DNA from: Staphylococcus simiae
Lineage (GTDB): Bacteria > Bacillota > Bacilli > Staphylococcales > Staphylococcaceae
Direction: 5' to 3'
Length of the DNA stretch: 64,000 nucleotides
Assembly: GCF_002902085.1 (NCBI RefSeq)
Contig: NZ_PPQR01000052.1
Span: 1-64,000, forward strand
Under the pieces are notes generated by a model that had not been told where the DNA came from, made no database searches, and saw nothing but the letters and a program-made list of their open reading frames with translations. The translations under genes and the position numbers were made by a program. Within the stretch, counting starts at the first letter, position 1. The number at the start of each line of letters is the position of its first letter. This document shows, piece by piece, positions 50,982 to 62,465 of the stretch.

Positions 50982-52805
50982 TTATTCGTCGTCCATTTTT
51001 AGCACTGCTAAAAAGGCATCCTGTGGAATTTCAACATTACCTACAGATTTCATTTTCGCTTTACCAGCTTTTTGTTTTTCCAATAGTTTACGTTTACGAC
51101 TTATATCGCCTCCGTAACATTTAGCTAAAACATTTTTCCCCATAGATTTTATGTTTGTACGAGCAACTATTTTTTGACCAATTGCAGCTTGAACAGGTAC
51201 TTCAAATTGTTGTCTTGGAATTAACGTTTTTAATTTTTCTACTAATGCTTTACCTCTTTCATAAGCAAAGTCTCTATGAACTATAAAACTCAAGGCATCT
51301 ACTTTATCACCATTTAGTAAAATATCCATTTTAACAAGATTACTTTCTTTATTATCGATAAATTCATAATCAAATGATGCATAACCTTTAGTGTTAGATT
51401 TTAATTGGTCGAAGAAATCAAATACTACTTCTGCTAATGGAAGTTCATAGACTATGTTGACACGTATATCATCTAAATAATCCATATTTATAAATTGACC
51501 ACGTTTACGTTGGCACAATTCCATAACTGCTCCAACATAATCATTTGGTACCATCATAGAAGCGCGAACATAAGGTTCATAGATTTTTTCAATTTTATCT
51601 CTCTCAGGCATTTGAGCAGGGTTATCAACAGTTACTTCTGAACCATCTTTTAATATACATTGATATATAACTGATGGTGCAGTAGCTATTAATTCTATAC
51701 CAAACTCACGTTCAATACGCTCTTGAATAATTTCCATGTGTAACATACCTAAGAAACCAGTTCTATATCCAAAACCTAACGCTTGTGATGACTCTGGCTC
51801 AAATTCAAGTGAAGCGTCATTTAATTGTAATTTTTCAAGTGCTTCTCTTAAATCATTATAATTTTTATTGTCTATCGGGAACAAACCACAATAAACCATT
51901 GGATTCATTTTTTTATAGCCCTGTAATGGCTCGCTTGCAGGTCTATTAGCATGAGTAATGGTGTCACCAACTCGTGAATCATCAACATTTTTAATACTTG
52001 CAATAATATAACCAACATCACCAACAGTTAATTCCTCAACTGGTAATTGTTTTGGTGTATTAATTCCAACTTCAGTTACTTCGAATTCTTTTCCAGTGGC
52101 CATCATTCGAATTTTATCGCCTGCTTTGACGATTCCATCAACAATTCTAATTGAGGATATTACACCTCTATAGGGATCATATTCTGAATCAAATATCAAA
52201 GCTTTTAATGGTGCTTCAGGGTCACCTTGTGGCGCAGGAACAACTTCAACAATTTTCTCTAAAATGTCTTCAATTCCGATATTTGATTTAGCACTAGCTA
52301 ACACAACATCATCTTGATCTAAACCAATCATATCTTCTAATTCCTGTTTTACTCTCTCAGGCTCTGCTGCAGGTAAATCTATTTTGTTTATCACTGGTAA
52401 TAACTCTAAGTCGTTGTCTAAAGCTAAATAAACATTTGCTAATGTTTGGGCTTCGATGCCTTGAGCAGCATCAACTACTAAAATAGCACCTTCACAAGCG
52501 GCTAATGATCTAGAAACTTCATATGTAAAATCGACGTGTCCTGGTGTATCAATTAAATGAAATGTATATGTTTCTCCATCTTTAGCTTCATATTTTAAAC
52601 GCACTGCATTTAATTTTATAGTAATGCCTCGTTCTCGTTCTAAATCCATTGAATCAAGTAACTGATTTTGCATATCTCTTGTTTCCACAGATTTAGTATT
52701 TTCTAAAATTCTATCAGCCAATGTTGACTTCCCGTGATCTATATGTGCAATGATCGAGAAATTCCTTATATTTTCTCTTCTTTTTAAACGCTCCTGCTTA
52801 TCCAT
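50982..52805 (-). CDS. lepA: Elongation factor 4 (LepA)
   Basis: A 607-residue translational GTPase that back-translocates stalled ribosomes. G1 [10 protein letters not shown]3 DTPGHVDF and G4 NKID are present, followed by EF-G-like domains and a unique C-terminal domain ending with [21 protein letters not shown]. Same length as S. aureus LepA. Confidence 0.99.
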   Translation of the reverse strand: MDKQERLKRRENIRNFSIIAHIDHGKSTLADRILENTKSVETRDMQNQLLDSMDLERERGITIKLNAVRLKYEAKDGETYTFHLIDTPGHVDFTYEVSRSLAACEGAILVVDAAQGIEAQTLANVYLALDNDLELLPVINKIDLPAAEPERVKQELEDMIGLDQDDVVLASAKSNIGIEDILEKIVEVVPAPQGDPEAPLKALIFDSEYDPYRGVISSIRIVDGIVKAGDKIRMMATGKEFEVTEVGINTPKQLPVEELTVGDVGYIIASIKNVDDSRVGDTITHANRPASEPLQGYKKMNPMVYCGLFPIDNKNYNDLREALEKLQLNDASLEFEPESSQALGFGYRTGFLGMLHMEIIQERIEREFGIELIATAPSVIYQCILKDGSEVTVDNPAQMPERDKIEKIYEPYVRASMMVPNDYVGAVMELCQRKRGQFINMDYLDDIRVNIVYELPLAEVVFDFFDQLKSNTKGYASFDYEFIDNKESNLVKMDILLNGDKVDALSFIVHRDFAYERGKALVEKLKTLIPRQQFEVPVQAAIGQKIVARTNIKSMGKNVLAKCYGGDISRKRKLLEKQKAGKAKMKSVGNVEIPQDAFLAVLKMDDE

Positions 52806-53148
52806 GTTATCCTTCTCACTTTCATAAAATAAACCCGTATTATCTTTCGTATCTTTGATATAATAACGTTTTTAGTAATTAAATGCAAACAGCATTATCG
52901 TATATTAATTGATTATTTGTCTTGAATTTTATTTAAATACAAACAAGCTGTATGTTAAGATGTATATTACGTACTTATAATTATAGAATGTATTATTTGT
53001 GTTTCCAACATAATTTACGAATTACTCTGCTTTTAATTAGACCTATTAAATAAATGATTGCACAAAGGATAGACTTTTGATAAAATATTTCTTGTTGTAA
53101 TCAAATAAAAATTTGATAAGATGAACTCACTTTTAGGAGGTGACAGAA
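52806..53148. other. Divergent lepA/rpsT intergenic region
   Basis: The 343-bp region between divergent genes is AT-rich. Only the rpsT promoter (TTGTAA at 53095-53100, 16 bp, TAAGAT at 53117-53122) is a clear element. I see no ORF and no repeat. Confidence 0.55.
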
Positions 53149-53400
53149 ATGGCAAATATCAAATCTGCAATTAAACGTGTTAAAACAACTGAAAAAGCTG
53201 AAGCTCGTAACATTTCACAAAAGAGTGCTATGCGTACAGCAGTTAAAAATGCAAAAACAGCTGTTTCAAACAACGCTGACAATAAAAATGAATTAGTAAG
53301 CTATGCAACTAAATTAGTTGATAAAGCTGCTCAAAGCAATTTAATACATTCAAACAAAGCTGACCGTATTAAATCACAATTAATGACTGCAAATAAATAG
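53149..53400 (+). CDS. rpsT: 30S ribosomal protein S20
   Basis: An 83-residue S20 with the pattern ANIKSAIKRVKTTEKAE and a lysine-rich helical body. The frame begins 9 bp earlier at a GTG that lies within the AGGAGGTGA ribosome site; the ATG at 53149 is correct. Isolated plus-strand gene between lepA and holA. Confidence 0.97.
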   Translation: MANIKSAIKRVKTTEKAEARNISQKSAMRTAVKNAKTAVSNNADNKNELVSYATKLVDKAAQSNLIHSNKADRIKSQLMTANK

Positions 53401-53408
53401 TCTTTATT

Positions 53409-53443
53409 AAAAAAAGTTCAAGCATCTGCTTGAACTTTTTTTG
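53409..53443 (+). terminator. Terminator of rpsT
   Basis: AAAAAAGTTCAAGCA and TGCTTGAACTTTTTTT around a short loop, 9 bp after the stop. Symmetric T and A runs make it usable in both directions (holA converges here). Confidence 0.9.
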
Positions 53444-53525
53444 TATAATTATTTCTGTCGTACTTCCAACTATTTACTGCCAATAGCACTTTATGAAGTA
53501 TAGAATGCTTTTGTCTCAACCTTTT

Positions 53526-54500
53526 TTATAATGATAAGATAAATAGTTCTAGAATTAATTGCTTATCCATGTATGAAGATTTTAATTTATAATCGGTTTC
53601 AGCACAGGCGTCAATAATATTTAATAGTTGTTCTAATTGATAATGTCGTACTTGCCCTAATGCTAATTTAACTCTATAGGGGTGTACACCAATTGTTTTA
53701 GCAATTTGTTGACCACTGTACCCTTTTTGACTAAGAATTTTACACTGATAAAATAATCTATAATTACTTGTTATTAATGCTAATAATTTTATTGGTTCTT
53801 CTTTCATAGTTATTAAATCTTTAACAAGGTGAATAGCTTTTTCTTTTTGTCCTTTTTGAATATATTCTGTTAATAAAAACACATTTTGCTCTAAACTTCT
53901 ATTAATAATTTGATTTACATCATTTTTATTTATTGTTGGACGATCTCCTAGAAATAACATTAATTTGTCAATTTCTTGAGAAACAATATTATAATTAATG
54001 CCTGTCAATTCAATAAACAAATCTAAAGCATCCTTTTTGATATCTTTAAAATTGTCATTTAATTTACTTTGAATCCAATGTTTTATATCTTCTTCTGACA
54101 TCTGTTCGATTTTTTTTATTTTTGCATATTTTTTTAATGTTTTAGTTAATTTTTTTCTCTCGTCCAATTTTGCTTGATATACTTCAAATATGATTAAATT
54201 ATCCCCATCATACTTTTCAATGAACTCTATTAATTGTTCAATATTGTGGTTCATTTCTTTTGGAGCTTTTTCACCTGTAAAAACAAATGCATTTTTGACT
54301 AAAATTACTTTTTTATCTGAAAAGAAAGGTAAAGTTAACGTTTCTTCTATAATTGGAGATATTTCTGTTTCTAATAAATTATACTTTACGAAATTAAAAT
54401 CATCTTTCTCTTCTTGTAAATACTGATCTATTAACTCTGAGCTTTGTTTTTCTACTAATTCAGGTACATCTCCATATATAGTTACAATATTGTCACTCAT
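53526..54500 (-). CDS. holA: DNA polymerase III subunit delta
   Basis: A 324-residue clamp-loader delta subunit (YqeN). It begins SDNIVTIYGDVPELVEK, has a AAA+-like N-terminal domain and a three-domain helical fold. I take the ATG at 54500 with AAAGGGTGTCATTA before it, instead of an upstream in-frame start. It lies 74 bp after comEC on the same strand. Confidence 0.93.
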   Translation of the reverse strand: MSDNIVTIYGDVPELVEKQSSELIDQYLQEEKDDFNFVKYNLLETEISPIIEETLTLPFFSDKKVILVKNAFVFTGEKAPKEMNHNIEQLIEFIEKYDGDNLIIFEVYQAKLDERKKLTKTLKKYAKIKKIEQMSEEDIKHWIQSKLNDNFKDIKKDALDLFIELTGINYNIVSQEIDKLMLFLGDRPTINKNDVNQIINRSLEQNVFLLTEYIQKGQKEKAIHLVKDLITMKEEPIKLLALITSNYRLFYQCKILSQKGYSGQQIAKTIGVHPYRVKLALGQVRHYQLEQLLNIIDACAETDYKLKSSYMDKQLILELFILSL

Positions 54501-54573
54501 TAATGACACCCTTTCATTCACTTAGACATTAGTAGATTATATCATGATATCTGTTTAATGCTCTACAATGATT

Positions 54574-56757
54574 TTAAGATGCTTGTTGTTGTATTTCAAA
54601 ATTTTTATCTAAATCAATCGTGATTTGACCAGATTGTTGAGTATTATAAATTTTACTTTTAATACTTTTCAATAGCATTATCACTTCTTTATTAGGCAAA
54701 TGATACCTATTATGTTTACCAGATGATATTAAGCTAATAGTAGGTTGTATCTTTCTAATAAAACTTTCACTGCTACTCGTTTTACTACCATGATGACCTA
54801 CTTTTAAAATATCAATTTTAGGTAAATTATATTTTTTTAATAATAGCTTTTCATTATTCTTTGTAGCATCCCCCATTAATAAAATATTAATATTATGGTA
54901 CTTAATTAATGTTACTATAGAATATTCATTTTTATCGTCACTTCTATAAATATAACCATTTAAAAAATGAATAGTAGCATCCTTAAAATTTATATTCGTC
55001 ACATTCTCAACATCTAATAATTGGATATTATATTTATCACATAAACTCATGATATTTTTTAAAGTTTCTTTTGGATAACCTCTACTATTTATGATAATCT
55101 TTTCAATTTTTATATGACTACTAATAAAAGGTAACTCACCTATATGATCTTGATGAGGATGAGTTAATACTAAATAATTCAATTTATTAATACCGCGTTG
55201 CTTTAACACTGGTAAAGTATGATATTTTGCTATCGACAAATGTTTTTTATGCTGTTTTGAGGCATACTGTCCTCCTGTATCAATGAGCATAGTCTGATTA
55301 CTTCCACCTTCAAATAAAATACTATCACCTTGTCCTACATTTAACGCAGTTAGCCGGTGATGACTTTGAAAACTATTAATATTTAAAAGTAGTAATAATA
55401 TGAACGAAAATATTATGACATATTTAAATAAATGATGAGCCAAAAATATTAAAATTAGCACTATCAATATTATAATAACAATATAAAAAATATTACTCAT
55501 ATTTGGTATATACCAATTAAAATTATTGATTTTTAGTAGTAGTTTTAATAAATGATCATGAATATCAAAAATTTTATTTATAAATACGTTTAGCAGAGAT
55601 ATATGTGGGATAAAATGGCAAATAATATAAAATAATAATGTACATGGAAATAAAATAAAGGTGTAAAATGGTACAAATAAGATGTTAGAAAAGAAACCAA
55701 TCCATTGTAGTTGATTAAAATGAGGAATTGAAATAATTAATGAGGATAGTTGAGCAATAAAAGTTAATGCAATAAGTGATTTAAATTTCGGTAAACTTGA
55801 AATATACGGATATAAAAAGATAATAAAAAATGATATGACAAAAGAAAATTGAAAGCCTATATCGTTTGTTGCTAAAGGATTGATTAAGAACATGATCACA
55901 AAGGCAGTGGATAAAATATTGATGGGAGCCACTTTATAATTTTTAGGTAATAGCATAACAATAATAGCCATAATGATTGCGCGACAAGCACTTGGAGCAA
56001 AATTTGTATAAAATGCAAAAGCTATGAGTATTACGATCGTTATCATCTTAATGAGTATCATGGGAACATTTAATCTAACTAATGGTTGATAAATTAAAAA
56101 AATAATAATCGCAATATGTGATCCACTGACTGCTAATAAATGATATATTCCTAAATTTTTAACATTATCTTTATAATTGTCATCTATTAAAGTGGTATCA
56201 CCATTTATCAGACTCATTATACGTTCAGGATATTTAATGCCAGAATATTTTATTTTGTTATTAATATACTCTCTATATTGCGTTAATATATTGAATTGAT
56301 GGGTTGTGGTACAACTCTTAAAATCAATATGAGTAATTCTTAAAGCAACATGCTGTGGATAAGGATTATAATATTGACCTATCACATAACAACTTAAACC
56401 GTCTATTTTGTTTGAAACAACTTTGTTGTTAGCTTTATAAATGAAATCAAAACTGTTATTGTCGCTCTTTAACTTACCCTTTATTGTATCGTCTTGATAT
56501 TTTTGACTTGATATAAAGTTAACTCGATTTTTAAATTCCTTATGATTTATATAATATTGGACTTCCTCTTTTTGTTTTATTGATGCGTGATAATAATATT
56601 CAGATGAGGTTATGATAACTATTGCTATACATGGTATATAAATATATTTTCTCTTATTATAAACCAATAGAATGACTAGTAATAAAATAAATAGCGAGAG
56701 TATTTTAGACGTTTGCCAAAATACTCCCACCAATATTGACATCATTATATACAACAC
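54574..56757 (-). CDS. comEC: DNA-uptake channel ComEC
   Basis: A 727-residue polytopic protein that carries single-stranded DNA across the membrane. Domain order: N-terminal helices, OB-like domain with DGLSCYVIG, the Competence domain (LLAVSGSHIAI) with many helices (about 200-450), then a metallo-beta-lactamase-like domain (LNVGQGDSILFEGG, LTHPHQDHIGE, KVGHHGSKTS). The first in-frame start is GTG with no ideal ribosome site; ATG codons 5 and 6 are alternatives. It follows comEB by 8 bp. Confidence 0.95.
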   Translation of the reverse strand: MLYIMMSILVGVFWQTSKILSLFILLLVILLVYNKRKYIYIPCIAIVIITSSEYYYHASIKQKEEVQYYINHKEFKNRVNFISSQKYQDDTIKGKLKSDNNSFDFIYKANNKVVSNKIDGLSCYVIGQYYNPYPQHVALRITHIDFKSCTTTHQFNILTQYREYINNKIKYSGIKYPERIMSLINGDTTLIDDNYKDNVKNLGIYHLLAVSGSHIAIIIFLIYQPLVRLNVPMILIKMITIVILIAFAFYTNFAPSACRAIIMAIIVMLLPKNYKVAPINILSTAFVIMFLINPLATNDIGFQFSFVISFFIIFLYPYISSLPKFKSLIALTFIAQLSSLIISIPHFNQLQWIGFFSNILFVPFYTFILFPCTLLFYIICHFIPHISLLNVFINKIFDIHDHLLKLLLKINNFNWYIPNMSNIFYIVIIILIVLILIFLAHHLFKYVIIFSFILLLLLNINSFQSHHRLTALNVGQGDSILFEGGSNQTMLIDTGGQYASKQHKKHLSIAKYHTLPVLKQRGINKLNYLVLTHPHQDHIGELPFISSHIKIEKIIINSRGYPKETLKNIMSLCDKYNIQLLDVENVTNINFKDATIHFLNGYIYRSDDKNEYSIVTLIKYHNINILLMGDATKNNEKLLLKKYNLPKIDILKVGHHGSKTSSSESFIRKIQPTISLISSGKHNRYHLPNKEVIMLLKSIKSKIYNTQQSGQITIDLDKNFEIQQQAS

Positions 56758-56765
56758 AATAAACT

Positions 56766-57227
56766 TTACCCTTTTGTTAAATATTTAGCTACATATTCTG
56801 GTGAAAAAGGAATCTTTTTGTACACTATCCCTGATTGTTCTAGTAATTTCATTGCATATTCATGATTATGGTAGTCTTGTGCATAATAAACATATTTTAT
56901 TCCTGCCTGTATGATTGATTTAGTGCAATTCAAACAAGGAAAGTGTGTCACGTATATTGTTGCGCCATCCGTTGATACACCTTGTTTAGCACATTGTAAT
57001 AAAGCATTCATTTCAGCATGGATCGTTCGGATACAATGTCCATCTTCGATTAAACAACCATCATCAATACAATGAACTTCCCCTGCTACAGAACCATTAT
57101 ATCCACCGGCAATGATTCTATTATCCTTAACTATAGTTGCACCAACTGATAGTCTTTGACATGTTGATCGAAGTGCAAGTAAGTGACTTTGAGCCATGAA
57201 GTATTCTTCCCATTTAATTCTTTCCAA
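56766..57227 (-). CDS. comEB: dCMP deaminase ComEB
   Basis: A 153-residue zinc deaminase with HAEMNALLQ and FPCLNCTKS. Starting at a TTG (57227) with GGAGGGTGAATCAT before it, the N-terminus is ERIKWEEYFMAQ, matching the family. The longer frame in front adds 8 unconserved residues. It lies between comEA and comEC, but the protein is not required for DNA uptake in Bacillus. Confidence 0.93.
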   Translation of the reverse strand: MERIKWEEYFMAQSHLLALRSTCQRLSVGATIVKDNRIIAGGYNGSVAGEVHCIDDGCLIEDGHCIRTIHAEMNALLQCAKQGVSTDGATIYVTHFPCLNCTKSIIQAGIKYVYYAQDYHNHEYAMKLLEQSGIVYKKIPFSPEYVAKYLTKG

Positions 57228-57318
57228 ATGATTCACCCTCCATACAATCATAAGATTGTTTATTCTAACTTAATTAGGATTAAATATATTATAATGAATT
57301 TCAACTGAAAAATAATAA

Positions 57319-57978
57319 TCAAAGCGTAAAATATTCTTTCAATTTATCATAGGTTTTATTTCCGAATCCTTTAATATCACGTAATTGTTCTATGTTATTA
57401 AAAGAGCCATGTTGTGTCCGAAATTCTATAATTGCCTTTGCCTTAGTTTGACCAATTCCTGGAATGTGTGTGAGATTTTCTTCAGTTGCTAAATTCAGAT
57501 TAACTTTTTCTTTTGAACTACTATTATTACTAGTATTATTTACTACTAAATTATTATTTTGTCCTTTTTTAGGTATAACAATCATTTTTTGATCAACTAA
57601 CTTCTCTGACAAATTGATATTACTTATATCTGCATCTTTAGTTAATTCTGCTTGTTTTAATACATTACTCACTCTGTCATTAGTTGTCATTTTATAGACT
57701 TTAGGATGTTTAACTTCGCCTTTAATATCAACAAAAACTTCTTTATTTTCTGTGACACTTTTATCTTCAACCTTTTTACTATCTTTAGATGCACTATGGT
57801 TGGTTAAGTCACCCATATTTTCTTGTACAATTGATTTATTGTTTGCTTGATTGACATTAATATGATCATTGTCTTGAAATAACACTATTAATAAAACTAA
57901 TAATGCTAAAATTACAGATATCATAAAAAATTTATGTCGCCAAACAAATGCTTTAAAGACAATTAATTTTTGATACAA
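57319..57978 (-). CDS. comEA: Late competence DNA-binding protein ComEA
   Basis: A 219-residue membrane-anchored DNA receptor. One N-terminal helix (about 20-35), then a SLBB-like region and two helix-hairpin-helix motifs at the C-terminus (LTHIPGIGQTKAKAIIEFR and FNNIEQLRDIKGFGNKT). A longer frame starts at a GTG (57987) that overlaps the ribosome site itself, so I choose the TTG 9 bp later, which is 8 bp from GAGAGG. The ribosome site is buried in a long hairpin. Confidence 0.88.
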   Translation of the reverse strand: MYQKLIVFKAFVWRHKFFMISVILALLVLLIVLFQDNDHINVNQANNKSIVQENMGDLTNHSASKDSKKVEDKSVTENKEVFVDIKGEVKHPKVYKMTTNDRVSNVLKQAELTKDADISNINLSEKLVDQKMIVIPKKGQNNNLVVNNTSNNSSSKEKVNLNLATEENLTHIPGIGQTKAKAIIEFRTQHGSFNNIEQLRDIKGFGNKTYDKLKEYFTL

Positions 57979-57981
57979 CAA

Positions 57982-58020
57982 AATCACCTCTCAAATAATT
58001 ACACGTTTGAGACGGTGATT
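57982..58020 (-). promoter_or_regulatory. Hairpin that closes the comEA ribosome-binding site
   Basis: AATCACCGTCTCAAA (58020-58006), a 10-nt loop, TTTGAGAGGTGATT (57995-57982): 14 paired bases with one bulged G. The 3' arm holds the entire GAGAGGTG ribosome site. It is much longer than an accidental stem and matches the comGA arrangement. Confidence 0.85.
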
Positions 58021-58027
58021 TTTCTTT
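58000..58027 (-). promoter_or_regulatory. comE promoter-like element shared with comG
   Basis: AAAGAAAAAT (58027-58018), 11 bp, ACGTGTA (58006-58000) on the minus strand. Both blocks and their spacing are the same as before comGA. A start just after ACGTGTA would produce an mRNA lacking the 5' hairpin arm. Confidence 0.5.
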
Positions 58028-58031
58028 TAAA

Positions 58032-58748
58032 TTATTTACTAACTTTAAAAAATAATCTATCAGCATTTTCATTATGTTCATCTTCATTGAAGTCAGTAAA
58101 TGTTTCTATATTTTTAAAACCACAATCAATTAATAATTTAATATAAGTTTGTTCGTCAAATGTTCTTTGATAATGTGATTCATCAAACCTTGTGTATGTT
58201 TGGTCAGCTTGTTTAAGGAAGAAAGTCATATCATGATAAACACTATAAGGTTCTTCCCCTTCAATTGCTTGCCATGCTAAAAAGATATCTTCATTATCAT
58301 CAATGTAATTTTGATTATTAAATAAAGTAATCATTTTATGAACGGTGTGTACATCAAATAGAAATACGCCATTCTCTGATAAATGTTTATAGACATTTTC
58401 AAACGTTAATTTAACTTCATCTAAGGTAGATAAATAATTGAGTGAATCACAAAATATTGTAATGATGTCAAATTGTTGTTGTAATTCAAAATCAGTCATA
58501 TCGCCTTCTAACCAAACGATATGCGGGCATTTCTGTGCTGCAACAGCTAACATATCAACGCTTAAATCCATACCAGTTACTTGACCTAAATACTGTAATT
58601 TAGTAGTTAAACTACCAGTCCCACAACCTATATCTAAAATATTTGCTTGTTCTTTACTCATATTACTAACAATTTCAAACCATTTGTCATATGGTTGATC
58701 TTGTGTTAAGCGATCATATACATAACTCATTTCTTCATACTGAGACAT
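58032..58748 (-). CDS. SAM-dependent methyltransferase (YqeM-like)
   Basis: A 238-residue class I methyltransferase with SAM motif ILDIGCGTGSLTTKL and WLEGDMTDF. The substrate is unknown. It starts 2 bp after rsfS and lies at the end of the nadD-yqeK-rsfS operon, just upstream of comEA. Confidence 0.92.
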   Translation of the reverse strand: MSQYEEMSYVYDRLTQDQPYDKWFEIVSNMSKEQANILDIGCGTGSLTTKLQYLGQVTGMDLSVDMLAVAAQKCPHIVWLEGDMTDFELQQQFDIITIFCDSLNYLSTLDEVKLTFENVYKHLSENGVFLFDVHTVHKMITLFNNQNYIDDNEDIFLAWQAIEGEEPYSVYHDMTFFLKQADQTYTRFDESHYQRTFDEQTYIKLLIDCGFKNIETFTDFNEDEHNENADRLFFKVSK

Positions 58749-58750
58749 TG

Positions 58751-59104
58751 TTAATATACAACCTGTCCATGAGACTCAAGTGGCGCATCTTGATAAAGCT
58801 TTTCGATATTATAATAATTTCTTTCGTCTTTATGAAAAACATGAACAACAACATCGGCTAAATCAATTAAAATCCAACGTGCTTCATTAAAACCTTCCAT
58901 ACGTTTTACTTCGATATCTTGTTCATTTGCGGCCTCTTTAACAGCTCTAGCAATAGCTTGAACTTGACGCTCATTATTACCATGAGTGATGACAAAATAA
59001 TCTGTCATATCACTGATTTCTTTCATTTCTAGTGATACTATATCTTCACCTTTTTTGTTATCTATTGCATTTACTGCTATATTTAATAAGTTTTGAGAGT
59101 TCAT
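58751..59104 (-). CDS. rsfS: Ribosomal silencing factor RsfS
   Basis: A 117-residue protein that binds ribosomal protein L14 and blocks subunit joining in starvation. Recognised by MTDYFVITHGNNERQVQAIA and WILIDLADVVVHVF. It adjoins yqeK with no gap and yqeM with 2 bp. Confidence 0.96.
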   Translation of the reverse strand: MNSQNLLNIAVNAIDNKKGEDIVSLEMKEISDMTDYFVITHGNNERQVQAIARAVKEAANEQDIEVKRMEGFNEARWILIDLADVVVHVFHKDERNYYNIEKLYQDAPLESHGQVVY

Positions 59105-60541
<1,437 letters not shown>

Positions 60542-60545
60542 GTCT

Positions 60546-61352
60546 TCATTCTCCTCTTAACTGTGTTAAAACTGTATGTTTCATTTCTCGGACATCGGCA
60601 TTTTGACCTGTCCAAATTTTAAAGCTTTCAGCACCTTGGTAAATAAACATATCTAATCCATTATATATTGGATTTCCTAATAGCTCAGCTTTTGTCAGAA
60701 TTGGTGTTTTGTACGGAATGTATACAATATCACTTACTAATGTTTCAGAAGATAAATTAGTCAAATCGATAATGCATTCTTCGTTGCCAGCCATTCCAGT
60801 CGGTGTTGTATTGATGATAATATCAAATTCATCCAAATGTTCTTCCGCAGTTTTTAAAGAAATTGTATTTACCTTCAATTGCCAGTTGTCAAACCTTGAC
60901 ATTGTACGATTAGCTACTGTGAGCTTAGGTTTAACAAATTTTGCTAATTCATTAGCTATCCCTTTACTTGCACCGCCAGCGCCTAGAATTAAAATATAAG
61001 CATTTGCGATATCTGGATATACTTGACGTAAACCAGTTACATAGCCTATCCCATCAGTATTATAACCAATCCACTTATTATCCTTAATCAAAACCGTATT
61101 AACCGCTCCGACAGTTTTTGACTGTTCATCAATTTCATCTAAATAAGGAATAATACGTTCTTTATGAGGTATTGTTATATTAAAGCCGTCAATTTCTTTG
61201 TCATTAATAATATCTTTTATGTGATCGAACTGTTCTATTGGAATATTTATTGCTTCATACTCATGATCTAAGTTTAACGATTTAAAATTAGCATTATGCA
61301 TCAATGGTGATAGTGAATGTGAAATTGGACTTCCAATAACTGCAAATTTCAT
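60546..61352 (-). CDS. aroE: Shikimate dehydrogenase
   Basis: A 268-residue NADP-dependent enzyme, matching S. aureus length. N-terminal substrate motif [26 protein letters not shown] with catalytic Lys, then the cofactor loop [11 protein letters not shown] and C-terminal [13 protein letters not shown]. The ATG at 61352 is used; the earlier GTG is in the AGGATGTG ribosome region. The protein is clearly diverged from my recollection of S. aureus AroE. Confidence 0.96.
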   Translation of the reverse strand: MKFAVIGSPISHSLSPLMHNANFKSLNLDHEYEAINIPIEQFDHIKDIINDKEIDGFNITIPHKERIIPYLDEIDEQSKTVGAVNTVLIKDNKWIGYNTDGIGYVTGLRQVYPDIANAYILILGAGGASKGIANELAKFVKPKLTVANRTMSRFDNWQLKVNTISLKTAEEHLDEFDIIINTTPTGMAGNEECIIDLTNLSSETLVSDIVYIPYKTPILTKAELLGNPIYNGLDMFIYQGAESFKIWTGQNADVREMKHTVLTQLRGE

Positions 61353-61364
61353 AATTAACACATC

Positions 61365-62465
61365 CTATAAAATAGAATTTCTCAATATTACATCGACATT
61401 TTTAGGTACACGGACGATAACTTTTGCACCTTCTCCAATAGTGATAAAACCTAATCCAGAAATCATAATATCCCGTTTTTCTTTACCCGTTTCCAGTCTA
61501 ACAGCTTTAACTTCGCTTAAATCAAAGTTTTCCGGATTGTTTGGAGGTGTCAACAATTCTCCTAATTGTGATTTCCATAATTCATTAGCTTTTTCTAATT
61601 TAGTACGATGAATATTTAACTCATTGGCAAAGAAACAAATTAAAGGTCTTTTACCACCAGAAATATAATCAATTCTTGCTAATCCACCGAAGAAGAGCGT
61701 TTGATTTTCATTTAATTGGTACACACGTTGTTTAATTTCTTTTTTAGGCATAATCGTTTTTAATTCTTTTTCTGTAACAATATGCGTCATTTGATGATCT
61801 TGTATAATACCTGGTGTATCGTACATAAATGTTGTCTCATCTAGAGGTATATCAATCATATCTAGTGTAGTTCCTGGGAATCTTGAAGTTGTCACAACAT
61901 CTTTTTCACCTACACTAGCCTCTATTAGTTTATTAATTAATGTAGATTTACCAACGTTTGTTGTACCTACAACATAAACATCTTCATGTTGTCTGATTTT
62001 TGCAATAGATGATAATAAATCTTCTATGCCCCATCCTTTTTCGGCAGAAATCAACACAATATCATCCGCTTCTAGCCCGTACTTTCTAGCTGTACGTTTT
62101 AACCATTCTTTTACTCGACGTTTATTGATTTGTTTAGGTAATAAATCTAGTTTATTTGCAGCTAAAATAATTTTTTTATTACCAACTATTCTTTTTACTG
62201 CATTAATAAACGAACCTTCAAAATCAAAAACATCCACAACATTAACGATAATTCCAGATTTATTTGCTAATCCAGATAATAATTTTAGAAAGTCTTCACT
62301 TTCTAAACCTACATCTTGAACTTCGTTATAATTTTTTAATCGGAAACAACGTCTACAGATAACATCATCGCGGAACATATTATGTTCAGGTACATATCCA
62401 GGTTTACTTTTATCTTCTGACTGTAATGGCGCACCGCATCCAATGCATTTTAAGATTTCAGACAA
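61365..62465 (-). CDS. yqeH: Circularly permuted ribosome-assembly GTPase YqeH
   Basis: A 366-residue GTPase with an N-terminal zinc ribbon (CIGCGAPLQ, CRRCFRL). G motifs are permuted: G4 AANKLDL first, then G1 VGTTNVGKSTLINK and G3 DTPG. A C-terminal NID domain follows. It takes part in 30S assembly. Zero gap to yqeG. Confidence 0.96.
   Translation of the reverse strand: MSEILKCIGCGAPLQSEDKSKPGYVPEHNMFRDDVICRRCFRLKNYNEVQDVGLESEDFLKLLSGLANKSGIIVNVVDVFDFEGSFINAVKRIVGNKKIILAANKLDLLPKQINKRRVKEWLKRTARKYGLEADDIVLISAEKGWGIEDLLSSIAKIRQHEDVYVVGTTNVGKSTLINKLIEASVGEKDVVTTSRFPGTTLDMIDIPLDETTFMYDTPGIIQDHQMTHIVTEKELKTIMPKKEIKQRVYQLNENQTLFFGGLARIDYISGGKRPLICFFANELNIHRTKLEKANELWKSQLGELLTPPNNPENFDLSEVKAVRLETGKEKRDIMISGLGFITIGEGAKVIVRVPKNVDVILRNSIL

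Noticed and set aside
53456-53525. A stretch with TTGGCAGT and GACAGAAAT on the minus strand, reminiscent of the dispersed repeat
   Set aside because: Only short words match; the stem and CAGTCTTGCT core are missing.
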